A DNA stretch of 8,446 nt, from NCBI GenBank assembly GCA_031285245.1, contig JAITWN010000080.1, forward strand, positions 1 through 8,446. Reading direction: 5' to 3'. This stretch comes from Chromatiales bacterium. Its GTDB lineage: Bacteria > Pseudomonadota > Gammaproteobacteria > SZUA-140. Of the stretch, positions 1 to 7,211 are shown one piece after another (position 1 is the stretch's first letter; every line of letters starts with the position of its first letter). The position numbers were made by a program, and so were the translations under genes. The notes beneath the pieces are model-generated. The model ran no database searches and was not told the DNA's origin. It saw only the letters and a program-made list of their open reading frames with translations.

Positions 1-155
1 CGTATTGAGCCGTTCGGCTATACGCTTCATCAGGAAACAGCTTCAGCTGATAGGGAGCCTCCCCTGCGGGAAGACAACAAAAGCCGTCTCGTCATATCGT
101 CAGGTCATGGGATTGTAAGTCGTAGTTGATGTTCATGGCGCGATCGAGGGCGGCA
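1..155 (-). other. Region downstream of the immunity gene; possible decayed coding remnant
   Basis: No intact gene or clear terminator is found. One minus-strand frame, open from about 199, reads protein-like (LEPDAALDRAMNINYDLQSH, then DLTI) to a stop near 91-93. The same frame continues after it with LPAGEAPYQLKLFPDEAY and runs off the window at base 1. These could be the end of a small overlapping ORF and part of a next gene, or one gene broken by a stop. I cannot name a family. Small hairpin-forming sequences AGCCG-TT-CGGCT (8-19) and TCCC-CTGC-GGGA (60-71) have no T-run. Confidence 0.3.
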
Positions 156-506
156 TCAGGTTCCAATTCGTTCGCACTCAAGACGGACGGTTTCACCGGT
201 CAGAAGATCCTTGGGAAGCGGTAGATCGCACTCAAATACGAATGGCCCAACTTTGATTTCTCTTCCTCCTTGCCGAACCACCACGCCCCGAATCTCGTGT
301 CGGTAACCGCTGAGTGTCCTAATCTCGTCACCCACTTGGCACCGCTCAATGTCGCGGCATCCAAGCAGGAAATAGAGCGAAATATTGCCATCCATTGAAG
401 GATTCCAAGGATGCGCGAAGCAAAGGAACGCAAGCCTGCCATCCGATATCCGCAGATCAGCTTCTTCAGCCGCCGCATTCGCTTCAACGACTTCTACAGT
501 AATCAT
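156..506 (-). CDS. Putative cognate immunity protein of the Rhs toxin (116 aa, family unknown)
   Basis: I do not recognise the family. The gene follows the Rhs gene directly, and its ATG (506-504) overlaps the Rhs stop TGA (505-503) in an ATGA junction, so translation is probably coupled. A GGGA Shine-Dalgarno-like stretch lies 8 nt before the ATG. A small orphan gene at this place after a polymorphic toxin is typically the immunity protein that binds and blocks the toxin tip in the producer's cytoplasm; that role is inferred from position. The protein has no signal peptide or membrane segment, fitting a cytoplasmic antitoxin. The sequence alternates short hydrophobic stretches with charged turns (MITVEVVEA at 1-9, DLRISDGRLAFLCFAHP at 17-33, EIRGVVVRQG at 71-80, KVGPFVFECDL at 85-95), which suggests a mostly beta fold. 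Cysteines lie at 29, 50, 56, 93 and 111. The reading frame being real is fairly sure; the function is moderately sure. Confidence 0.8.
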   Translation of the reverse strand: MITVEVVEANAAAEEADLRISDGRLAFLCFAHPWNPSMDGNISLYFLLGCRDIERCQVGDEIRTLSGYRHEIRGVVVRQGGREIKVGPFVFECDLPLPKDLLTGETVRLECERIGT

Positions 507-3500
507 GGCGTGATTCCCAAACTGGGGGCCTTCTTCGCGAGTTCGGAGGCGGTTTTGATGTGGAACGTGGTGATTGAAGAGCTACCTCGTTGAAGGCCGA
601 CGAAGCCAAACTTGGCACTTCCTTGACCTCCAATCAGTCTTACGAAGCCGTTCATCTCGGGAACCCAAGTTCCGTTCTGAATGATGTGGTTCGCGTCGTC
701 CACATACTGAGCCAAGTTGTAGCTCTTGTTTCCCATCGCGTTCATGATCGACCCGGCGTGCTTGTCAAAGTGCACCACTGCCTCATCTGCTTTGAAGAGA
801 TACTTGGGATGAGGCAGTGCTAGTGGCGTCTTTGCGACGTTTCGATAAATAGAACGCACAATCATTGAGCTAGCCGATACAAAGCTAGCAGCTGTCATTG
901 ACCATTGACCCGCTGAATAAGCATTCGAGCACTGGTTGACGCCTCCGTCGACGCCTAGGGCATTACGTACGTCCTGTAAATCGCCGAGCCCGAAGGTGGC
1001 GAGATTAAACGCTTGATCGCCAAAACCAGCTACGCCATCTACAAGCCACTGCGGCAAACCGGGCATGGCAAGCAATCCCTGCGGATCGTAGAAACCGATA
1101 GGATTGCCTCCAACGTAACCGTATGTGCTCAGCCCTCCCATTAACCCTATCGGATCACTCTGCGTATAACGCCCAGTCGTTGGATCGTACCCATCACGCA
1201 AATAGTTGTAATGCAGCCCCGTCTCCTGGTCATAGTATTGACCTGGGAAACGCAGGTTGTAGCTGAAGCTCACACTATCCATATCCGGATCATCATTGGC
1301 TGCGGTCGTGCCGAATGGATCGCTGTCCCAGCGCCATACGATGGTGCCTGTGGTGGTGGTGATTACCCGCGGCGTGTTGAGATGATCGGTGTGCACGTAA
1401 TAGATCGCGCTGCCTTTGAGCACGCCGACGGGCTGAGTGTCGAGGTAGACGGTTTCAGTGATCGGCGTGCCCGCGCCGTCATACTCTCCGATCAACTGGC
1501 CTTGCTCGTCGTAGACGAACAGTATGCTCGTCCCCCCGACCGTCTTGCGGATGCGCTCGCCCAACCCGTTCAAGGTGTAGCTGATACTGCCATCGACGCC
1601 GGTGAGGCGGCCTCTCGGGTCGTAACTGTAAGTGTGAGCGCCATCGCCGGTGATGGCGCCGTTCGCCGCGTAACTGTAGCTGCGAGTGTTAGCGCCGCTG
1701 ATGCTCAGCAAACGGTTGCCGGTGGTCGAGATCGAGTAACTGTCGCTGTTTGAATTCTCGGTGAAGGCTGTGCGATTACCGACGGCGTCGTAGCTGAAGG
1801 ATTGATAGGCCGCGCCGGCGTAGCTCGTCAGGCGATCCAGGCTATCGTAGCCGTAGGTGTCGCTGTTGGCGGCAGTGAGGCGGCTGGCATCATCGTAATC
1901 AAGCAACACGGTAGTGCCAGCGAGTGTGTACGAGGCCACGCGGCCATCGCTGTCGAGAGGACGGCTGTAACCGCCGATGCCGCCCCAGCTCCAACCGATT
2001 GCGCCGCCGAAGGGCGCATAGCTGACATCATCCAGGAGCGCCACGCTACCGATTTTCACGGTAGAGATCCGGCTCTGCGCATCGTAGCTGTAGGAGATGA
2101 CTTTGCCGGAGGGATAAGTCATCTGGGCGAGACGGCCGGCGCTGTCGTAGGCGTAGCTCGTGGTCAAACTGATCGTGCCGACCTTCTGCGTCTTGGCAGT
2201 GAGGCGGCCGTGGGCGTTGTAGCTGTAGCTGGTTGTGCCGTGAGCGTCGGTGATGCTGGTGAGCCGACCAATGCCATGGCTGCCGGTGTCGTACTGGAAG
2301 GTGGTGGTGACGGCGCTGCCGCCAAGAGCGGCGCTCACTTGCGTAACGCGGTTCAGCGCGTCGTAGCTGTAGCTGGTGACTGCACCTCTCGCGTCGGTGC
2401 TGGTCAGCAGGTTGCCGGCAGCGTCATAGGTGTTGTTGGTGGTGCCGGTGTCGGGGCTCGCGATCTGCTTGAGGTTGTCGAGCGCATCGAAGGTGTAGCT
2501 AGTCGCTTTGCCGCGCGGGTCGGTGACCTTGGTCAATTGGTCGAGTAGATTGTAGATAAAGCTGGTCGCTCCGGCTGCCGGATCAACGATCTTCGTCAAG
2601 CGATTCAGCGAGTCGAAGGTCTGGCTGGTGGTACGACTCAAAGGATCAACGCTGCTGGTGAGATTGCCGTTGGCGTCGTAAACATAGCTGGTGCTCTGAG
2701 ATTGGGCGCCGAGATCTTGAGTCAAGCGATTGATGGCGCTGTATACGCGCGAACGGGTCTGGGTAAGAGCGCTGTAAGGATCGTAAACATTCTCTTCAAT
2801 GCGGTTGCCCATCGCATCGAGCGTGTAGTCGATGCGATTGCCAAGCCGATCGGCAACGCTGGTCAGACGATGGGCGGCATCGTAGGTGTAATCGAGATAA
2901 CTGCCACCTGGCAGCGTCACTCGCGTTACTTGGCCGACGTTGTCATAGGTAAAGCTCGTGGTCTCGCCAGCCGTGGCGCGGCTGGTCAAACGACTGCGAA
3001 GATCGTAGGTGAGAGTAGTGGTAACACCATTGGGATCAATGACAGTCAGCGGATGACCGTGAGCATCATAGCTCGTGAACTGCGTGACATGACCGAGGGC
3101 GTTGGTGAGAGAAGAGAGATTGCCACTCGCATCATAAGCAAGCGTGGTGATGTCGCTTAGATCTGTACGTGGACCATCCACTGTTAATATCTGGCCGTAG
3201 TTATCATATGTGTATGTCCAGGTGCGAGACGTGCTCGCATTCGGATCAGTAATTGTCTTGGTTAACTGATTGCCGTTGGAGTCGTACGTGAACGTCGTGG
3301 TGCGAAGAGGTGTACCACTAGCGCTACCGCTATTGTAAACAGAGACCACCATTGGCAAGTGATAGACGGAGTGCCACTGCGTTGAAATTGTTCGCGGTGT
3401 AGCCGACCCATTACCTTCAGTGCGAGTAGTTTCCTGCCCTAGGTTATCGTAGGCATAGGTTGTGAAAACACTATTCCAGTCCATTGCTTGGAATATCGTT

Positions 3501-5122
3501 CCGTTACTGTTGTAGTAAAAATTCTTGTAGCGACCGCAAGCTAAACATGGATTGCCGCTGATAGAACTGAGCACGCGCCGACTGGTGCTTTGGTTGGTGT
3601 AGTTATAAGTATTGACGTTGCCTAATGTGCTGGTGATTTGCACTGAGTTGGCGGTTGGGTAAGCTAAAGAGACCGACTCAGCGCCATTGGCATGCGTTGA
3701 AAGTGTCGGACGGCCTTTTGAATCGTATTGCCATGTCGCGTAGCGATTACCACTTTCATCGACGATGCCCGTTAGTGGATAAAGTGCATTCTGCATCGGA
3801 ACGGGCCGATAGGTTTCCACGTAAGTGGCGTCGGCAGGTGTTGCGGTTGCGCCGACCACCTGACCCAAGGCACTAAGCTGGGCCGAGCTAAACGGAGCTG
3901 TGGGCGGCGAGCTCGTATAGCCGTTCATGGGTCCGTAAGCGGCTTCGTATTTGTATTGACGGGTCGAGGTATCGGGATAGGTCACAGATTTTAGATACTG
4001 ACTCGGCACATCGTCGCTGCCGTCACCGTAAGCGTATGTATAAATCTGCCCACCTGGGTCTTGCATTGTGGTCAGCAAACCTTGACTGTTGTAAGTCAGT
4101 GATAACTGTGCGCCATTACTCGCAGCGATAGCGATCAACAATCCTGGAAACGGTGCGATACTGCTCGAAGTAGTACTCGTGCTGTAGGTCAACGTATAGA
4201 GATCACCGTTCAATTGTTGAATGCGTAACAGCAGGCCATTGGCGTCGTAGAACTCATAGGCTTGACGGGCGGAATCGTAGTAACGGTAAGCGCTGCCATT
4301 CCCATCGGCGTACGTGGCCAATTGATCTCCTGAAGGCGCTCGAGCAACCCACACACCATTCGTTAAATCCCAACCATGTGTATCAGCGAGCGCTCGTGTG
4401 GCCGCGATGAAGGTAGGATTGGAATCAAAGGTTAGGAAGCGACCGAAGACTGAGATGGACCAATTGGCGCCGAGCCTATTGGGAATGGGTTTGAAATGCC
4501 AAGACGAATACTGACGAGCAAAGAAGAGCGCGCCATGGCTGGCAGCACCTTGATAGTCCACTTCTGTTTGTATCTTGCATGAACGCCCAAGGAAAATCGG
4601 GTTACCGGTTCGATCACAGGCACCCATTTCTGGCTGCCGAGCGATTTGACACAGTCCGTTACTGTTGAGGGTAGCGCCATTTGGGCAGATGCCCATAACG
4701 TGCACCCAGTTCTGATAGAACGTATTCGGATAAGTATCGACTCTATTATAACTGTACGTATATGTAAGATCGTAGGTGCAACCGAACCCATATGAAGTGC
4801 TGTACTCAGCACGGGGATTACTATATGAGATAGTCGGATTGGTACTGAAGGGAGCGGGCATCTCAGCCATACAGGCTGTGTTGGCGTCGCTATAGAAGTT
4901 GCTCGACCATGGAGTACGGTCGGGTTGATAGATACGCAACGGAGTGCTTAGATCATAAAGGTAATCATCTAGCGTTGTCGCAGATACGCTAGCAGTTGCA
5001 CCGAATAACCATACTAAAAGCGCAGAAAGCGCGATTTTAGTTTTCATTCCAAACAGACCGCGCAGAAATTTGTAACCGCCAAACAAAATCCATTCCCGCC
5101 CCTTGAATGCATTGAAAAGCAT
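503..5122 (-). CDS. Secreted Rhs/YD-repeat polymorphic toxin with C-terminal toxin tip
   Basis: Rhs proteins form a beta-shell of YD repeats that encloses a toxic C-terminal tip used against neighbouring cells. From ATG 5122 the product is 1539 aa. Residues 1-48 form a long Sec-type signal: a basic, aromatic stretch, then MKTK, a hydrophobic core and a likely cleavage after VSA. A Cys-bearing N-terminal domain follows, with a DUF6531-like GNPIF...KIQTEVDY segment near 174-190 and a CLAC motif at 526-529. YD repeats run from about 340 to 1215. The RHS core (about 1238-1350) shows HTDHLNTPR, GRYTQSDPIG and the terminal DPQGL. The last 189 residues are a variable pretoxin plus toxin. This start is chosen because GGAGG lies 5 nt upstream; ATGs at 5227 and 5137 lack a ribosome site and 5227 lies upstream of the predicted promoter -10. 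ATG 5047 (shorter signal) is the alternative. No PAAR or VgrG domain is present, so Sec export is more likely than T6SS loading. The immunity candidate overlaps its stop. Confidence 0.93.
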   Translation of the reverse strand: MLFNAFKGREWILFGGYKFLRGLFGMKTKIALSALLVWLFGATASVSATTLDDYLYDLSTPLRIYQPDRTPWSSNFYSDANTACMAEMPAPFSTNPTISYSNPRAEYSTSYGFGCTYDLTYTYSYNRVDTYPNTFYQNWVHVMGICPNGATLNSNGLCQIARQPEMGACDRTGNPIFLGRSCKIQTEVDYQGAASHGALFFARQYSSWHFKPIPNRLGANWSISVFGRFLTFDSNPTFIAATRALADTHGWDLTNGVWVARAPSGDQLATYADGNGSAYRYYDSARQAYEFYDANGLLLRIQQLNGDLYTLTYSTSTTSSSIAPFPGLLIAIAASNGAQLSLTYNSQGLLTTMQDPGGQIYTYAYGDGSDDVPSQYLKSVTYPDTSTRQYKYEAAYGPMNGYTSSPPTAPFSSAQLSALGQVVGATATPADATYVETYRPVPMQNALYPLTGIVDESGNRYATWQYDSKGRPTLSTHANGAESVSLAYPTANSVQITSTLGNVNTYNYTNQSTSRRVLSSISGNPCLACGRYKNFYYNSNGTIFQAMDWNSVFTTYAYDNLGQETTRTEGNGSATPRTISTQWHSVYHLPMVVSVYNSGSASGTPLRTTTFTYDSNGNQLTKTITDPNASTSRTWTYTYDNYGQILTVDGPRTDLSDITTLAYDASGNLSSLTNALGHVTQFTSYDAHGHPLTVIDPNGVTTTLTYDLRSRLTSRATAGETTSFTYDNVGQVTRVTLPGGSYLDYTYDAAHRLTSVADRLGNRIDYTLDAMGNRIEENVYDPYSALTQTRSRVYSAINRLTQDLGAQSQSTSYVYDANGNLTSSVDPLSRTTSQTFDSLNRLTKIVDPAAGATSFIYNLLDQLTKVTDPRGKATSYTFDALDNLKQIASPDTGTTNNTYDAAGNLLTSTDARGAVTSYSYDALNRVTQVSAALGGSAVTTTFQYDTGSHGIGRLTSITDAHGTTSYSYNAHGRLTAKTQKVGTISLTTSYAYDSAGRLAQMTYPSGKVISYSYDAQSRISTVKIGSVALLDDVSYAPFGGAIGWSWGGIGGYSRPLDSDGRVASYTLAGTTVLLDYDDASRLTAANSDTYGYDSLDRLTSYAGAAYQSFSYDAVGNRTAFTENSNSDSYSISTTGNRLLSISGANTRSYSYAANGAITGDGAHTYSYDPRGRLTGVDGSISYTLNGLGERIRKTVGGTSILFVYDEQGQLIGEYDGAGTPITETVYLDTQPVGVLKGSAIYYVHTDHLNTPRVITTTTGTIVWRWDSDPFGTTAANDDPDMDSVSFSYNLRFPGQYYDQETGLHYNYLRDGYDPTTGRYTQSDPIGLMGGLSTYGYVGGNPIGFYDPQGLLAMPGLPQWLVDGVAGFGDQAFNLATFGLGDLQDVRNALGVDGGVNQCSNAYSAGQWSMTAASFVSASSMIVRSIYRNVAKTPLALPHPKYLFKADEAVVHFDKHAGSIMNAMGNKSYNLAQYVDDANHIIQNGTWVPEMNGFVRLIGGQGSAKFGFVGLQRGSSSITTFHIKTASELAKKAPSLGITP
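506..1072 (-). other. Variable C-terminal toxin region (Rhs-CT), putative BECR-type nuclease tip
   Basis: This encodes the 189 residues after DPQGL. The first part (about 1351-1435) is a hydrophobic, probably helical pretoxin with PQWLVDGVAGFGDQ and NQCSNAYSAGQWS, a linker type shared by many secreted YD toxins. The tip itself is roughly residues 1440-1539 (from about nucleotide 805). It has HFDKHA at 1451-1456, SYNLAQYVDDANHII, a glycine-rich strand region (RLIGGQGSAKFGFVGL), and ITTFHIK at 1517-1523. A His/Lys-bearing helix followed by beta strands that end in a T-x-H element is reminiscent of barnase/EndoU/colicin E5-D/RelE (BECR) ribonucleases. That is a pattern-based inference; candidate catalytic residues are His1451, Lys1454, His1455, Thr1518, Thr1519 and His1521. 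I could not name a specific Ntox family. A non-nuclease toxin is possible. Confidence 0.65.
1073..1411 (-). other. RHS-repeat-associated core domain coding segment
   Basis: Residues about 1238-1350 of the Rhs protein match the conserved core that ends the shell: YYVHTDHLNTPR, then WRWDSDPFG, LRFPGQYYDQETGLHYNYLRD, GRYTQSDPIG, YGYVGGNPIGFYDPQGL. The DPQGL end is the normal boundary between constant Rhs core and variable toxin tip, where autoproteolysis is known in related proteins. The aspartates around DPIG and DPQG are the expected candidates for self-cleavage. Confidence 0.92.
1478..4105 (-). repeat. YD-repeat array within the Rhs gene
   Basis: This part of the gene encodes tandem, diverged YD repeats with the pattern Y-[ST]-Y-D-x-x-G-R/N-L-T about every 20 residues, for example YDAAGNLLTSTDARG, YDALNRVTQV and YDSAGRLAQM. 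At DNA level they appear as recurring GTAGCTGTAGCTGGT-type blocks, densest and cleanest between about 1600 and 3300; the distal part (3300-4105) is more diverged and seems poorer in GC. In known Rhs and TcC structures such repeats build the hollow cocoon around the toxin. The near-repetitive DNA could allow recombination with other rhs genes (inference). Confidence 0.9.
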
Positions 5123-5127
5123 CGCGC

Positions 5128-5132
5128 CCTCC
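5128..5132 (-). promoter_or_regulatory. Ribosome binding site deciding the rhs start
   Basis: GGAGG, inside GGGAGGG, lies 5 nt before ATG 5122. It is the only strong Shine-Dalgarno sequence among the in-frame start candidates (5227, 5137, 5122, 5047) and so supports the long signal sequence. Confidence 0.7.
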
Positions 5133-5165
5133 CGCATCAGTAGCCATTTTGTTTTTTTGATCTGG

Positions 5166-5180
5166 GCAGATGAGATCTGC
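5166..5180 (-). promoter_or_regulatory. Hairpin in the rhs 5' leader
   Basis: GCAGAT-CTC-ATCTGC is a perfect 6-bp stem with a 3-nt loop, placed only a few nucleotides after the predicted transcription start and followed by an A-rich stretch (CAAAAAAACAAAA). It may stabilise the 5' end of this long mRNA. There is no downstream U-run, so it is not a terminator in this direction. Confidence 0.35.
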
Positions 5181-5189
5181 TTGGGAGGG

Positions 5190-5218
5190 ATCGTATAGCG
5201 CGCGGTGGGCTGGGTCAA
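5190..5218 (-). promoter_or_regulatory. Sigma70-like promoter of the rhs operon
   Basis: On the minus strand TTGACC (5218-5213, five of six matches to the -35 consensus) is followed after exactly 17 bp by TACGAT (5195-5190, four of six matches to the -10). Transcription would start near 5183, about 60 nt before the preferred rhs ATG at 5122. It would exclude the ATG at 5227. Found by eye; not measured. Confidence 0.5.
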
Positions 5219-5226
5219 ATGACCCA
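5211..5226. promoter_or_regulatory. 16-bp palindrome over the rhs -35 box (possible operator)
   Basis: TGGGTCA-AA-TGACCCA has 7-bp perfect arms around two central bases. It fully contains the predicted -35 hexamer, the right position for a dimeric repressor or activator site. The regulator is unknown; chance occurrence of such a palindrome is not negligible. Confidence 0.4.
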
Positions 5227-5252
5227 TTAAGCGGGATCAACCTATAACTGCC

Positions 5253-5333
5253 CCGTCATTGCGGTGGGGGGGCGTTAGCCTCGTGGCAATCCAAAGCTAC
5301 GTGGATTGCTTCGGCTTCGCCTCACAATGACGG
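5253..5333. repeat. Intergenic palindromic repeat, copy A
   Basis: The 81-bp element begins CCGTCATTGCGG and ends CACAATGACGG, an imperfect inverted repeat. A second nested pair, GCAATCCA (5286-5293) and TGGATTGC (5302-5309), is separated by 8 bp, so the unit folds into a long stem-loop. It shares GTCATTGCG, GGCGTTAGCC, TGGCAAT and GCTTCGGCTTCGCCTC with copy B in the same orientation. Repeats with CGTCATTGCGAG ends and GCAATCCA cores are common between genes in many proteobacteria. It starts 18 bp after the recJ stop, in recJ's probable 3' UTR, and just upstream of the rhs promoter. Confidence 0.85.
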
Positions 5334-5351
5334 AGGCTTTTCAGAAGACGA

Positions 5352-7103
5352 CTAAGCGCTGATGTGCTCAATCACCAACTGCGGATTCGCCCGTCCGCGG
5401 AATTCGTTGACGTCCAGGCGATAGACGATGTGGATCGAGCCACCGGCGGCGGCGCGTGTGCGGTCCTGTTCGCGATTGAAGGCGATGGCTTCAAGCTGTG
5501 CAGCGCTGCCGGGCGGTGAAAGGATCAACTTGAGATGACGCTCGCCAACCAGCCGGCAATCTTTCACTTCGAAATCGCCATCGAACGTCGGCTCTGGAAA
5601 TCCTTGCCCCCAGGGGCCGGCCGAGTGCAGCAGCTGCGCGAGATCAAGGGAGATCTCTTCCGCACTGAGTTCGCCATCGCTGTAGATCACGCCGTGCAAA
5701 TCAGCTGGATCAAGATGACGATGCACTTCTTCTTCGAAAGCGGCGCTAAAAGCGGGAAAATCCTGCGCGCGCAGGCTAAGACCCGCTGCCATGGCATGAC
5801 CACCGAATTTGAGGATCAAGCCCGGATGACGCACTGCCACTGCTTCCAGACAATCGCGGATATGCAGACCCGCGATCGAACGCGCCGAGCCCTTGATCTC
5901 GCCCTCACCTGCTGGCGCAAAACAGATCGTCGGGCGATGCGTGCGCTCTTTGATGCGGGAGGCGAGGATGCCAATGACGCCTTGATGCCAGTCTTCGTGA
6001 TAAAGACTCACCGAGACCGCGGACTCCTGCGCGCAATCACCCAGCACTGTTGCATCCAGGCAGACTAGCGCCTGCTCCTGCATATCGCGTTCGATGCGTC
6101 GGCGCTCCTGGTTGAGATCGTCGAGACAGATCGCCATCTCACGCGCTTCTTCGTCTGAATCCGACAGCAAGCACTCGATGCCGAGCGACATGTCTTCGAG
6201 CCGCCCCGCCGCATTGAGTCGCGGCGCCAGCGCGAAACCGAGATCGCCCGCGCTCAGCCGTTCGCGCTTGCGCTTGGCAACTTCGATGAGCGCGCGGATG
6301 CCAGCGCTGCATTGTCCACGGCGAATGCGCGCGAGCCCCTGCGCGACCAGAATGCGATTGTTGCGATCGAGCACGGCGACATCGGCGACCGTGCCGAGCG
6401 CGACCAGATCGAGCAGATTGGCCAGATTCAGTTCAGACAAACCGCGCGCCGCCAACCAACCGGTATCACGCAAGCGCCGGCGCAACGCCATCATCACGTA
6501 GAAAATCACGCCAACACCGGCGAGATGTTTGCTTGGAAAAGTATCGCCACGCTGATTGGGATTGACGATGATCTCCGCCTCAGGCAGTTCAGCGCCCGGC
6601 AGATGATGATCCGTCACCAACACGCGAATGCCGAGCGCACGCGCTGCGCGCACGCCCTCGATGCTGGAAATACCGTTATCGACAGTAACGATCAGCGCCG
6701 GCTCTAAATGCGCGGCTTGCACGACGATCTCAGGCGTCAGCCCGTAGCCATATTCAAAACGATTGGGAACGAGATAACGCGCGTCCGCACCCATCGCGCG
6801 TAGCGCGCGCATCGCCAGCGCGCAACTGGTTGCACCATCGGCATCAAAATCACCGACGATGAGAATGCGTCCACCGGCGGCGATGACTTCATGCAGTATG
6901 ACTGCCGCTTCCGTGCAACCCGGCAAAGTTTCCGGCGGTAACAGATGTTCGAGCGAGCATTCCACTTCGAGCGCGCAGCCCACCGCGCGCCCTGCATAAA
7001 TACGGCGCAGCACCGGATGCAGACTCGGCGGAAAATCCGCCTCAGCTGCCATCTCGCGGCGCTTGACCAGAATCGCAGGAGAAATCGGGGCAACAGCACT
7101 CAT
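5352..7103 (-). CDS. recJ: Single-stranded-DNA-specific 5'-3' exonuclease RecJ
   Basis: RecJ degrades single-stranded DNA from the 5' end in RecF-pathway recombination, mismatch repair and base-excision repair in the cytoplasm. The 583-aa product is close to the usual size (about 570-580 aa). DHH-family metal-binding motifs are all present: DFDADGATS (85-93; the family norm is DYDxDG), VTVDNG (139-144), TDHH (164-167) and GTVADVAVLDRNNR (237-250). FALAPRLNAAGR lies at 290-301, the DHHA1 motif GGHAMAAG at 434-441, and the C-terminal OB-type domain includes GPWGQGFPEPTF (496-507). Nothing needed for activity appears missing. The ATG at 7103 has no clear Shine-Dalgarno, but the next Met (residue 18) would cut residues just before the conserved LHPVLRRIY, so the longer start is kept. 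It lies 207 bp after the rpfE-type gene with copy B of the repeat between them, so it may have its own promoter. Confidence 0.97.
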   Translation of the reverse strand: MSAVAPISPAILVKRREMAAEADFPPSLHPVLRRIYAGRAVGCALEVECSLEHLLPPETLPGCTEAAVILHEVIAAGGRILIVGDFDADGATSCALAMRALRAMGADARYLVPNRFEYGYGLTPEIVVQAAHLEPALIVTVDNGISSIEGVRAARALGIRVLVTDHHLPGAELPEAEIIVNPNQRGDTFPSKHLAGVGVIFYVMMALRRRLRDTGWLAARGLSELNLANLLDLVALGTVADVAVLDRNNRILVAQGLARIRRGQCSAGIRALIEVAKRKRERLSAGDLGFALAPRLNAAGRLEDMSLGIECLLSDSDEEAREMAICLDDLNQERRRIERDMQEQALVCLDATVLGDCAQESAVSVSLYHEDWHQGVIGILASRIKERTHRPTICFAPAGEGEIKGSARSIAGLHIRDCLEAVAVRHPGLILKFGGHAMAAGLSLRAQDFPAFSAAFEEEVHRHLDPADLHGVIYSDGELSAEEISLDLAQLLHSAGPWGQGFPEPTFDGDFEVKDCRLVGERHLKLILSPPGSAAQLEAIAFNREQDRTRAAAGGSIHIVYRLDVNEFRGRANPQLVIEHISA

Positions 7104-7159
7104 CGGCGGGAATCACACAAGAACATCATCACGGGCATCCAGAAATCATGAGCTTTTCT

Positions 7160-7165
7160 ATTGTA
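7160..7165 (-). promoter_or_regulatory. recJ: Possible recJ -10 element
   Basis: TACAAT, five of six matches to the -10 consensus, lies 56 bp before the recJ ATG in the minus direction. No good -35 box is found 16-18 bp upstream (TTTCGT-like only), so this is a weak candidate. Confidence 0.25.
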
Positions 7166-7185
7166 TCGACTGGGCGTTAGGGACG

Positions 7186-7211
7186 AAAAATTCCGCCTCG
7201 TCATTGCGAGG
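7186..7211 (-). terminator. Possible intrinsic terminator after the rpfE-type gene
   Basis: Read on the minus strand, CCTCG-CAATGA-CGAGG forms a 5-bp stem with a 6-nt loop and is followed by CGGAATTTTT. The stem is the distal end of repeat copy B, so the repeat may supply the terminator for the gene upstream and separate it from recJ. The stem is short and the U-run is offset, so confidence is low. Confidence 0.3.

Noticed and set aside
53..71. Terminator for the rhs/immunity operon near the left edge
   Set aside because: The short GC-rich inverted repeats have tiny or very short loops and stems and no T-run on the minus strand.
1802..2548. 248-codon open frame on the plus strand opposite the YD repeats
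   Set aside because: It is antisense to the clear YD-repeat coding frame. Its valine/alanine/glycine-rich periodic product is simply the mirror of the repeated Y-D-A-x-G codons. The same applies to the frame at 1211-1753.
1478..4105. CRISPR-like or tandem non-coding repeat
   Set aside because: The repeated blocks are diverged, in frame and spaced like YD protein repeats; there are no identical repeats with unique spacers.
5123..5227. Longer Rhs start at ATG 5227
   Set aside because: It has no Shine-Dalgarno, the added residues look non-coding, and it lies upstream of the predicted -10 box, so the transcript would not include it.
5253..5333. Repeat copy A as an intrinsic terminator of recJ
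   Set aside because: It forms a strong stem-loop but no T-run follows in the minus direction (GGGGCAGTTATAGG), so termination is not supported by the sequence alone.
5535..6707. Plus-strand open frames opposite recJ
   Set aside because: All are antisense to well-conserved RecJ motifs, rich in Arg/Ala from GC-rich complementary codons, and have no recognisable domain.
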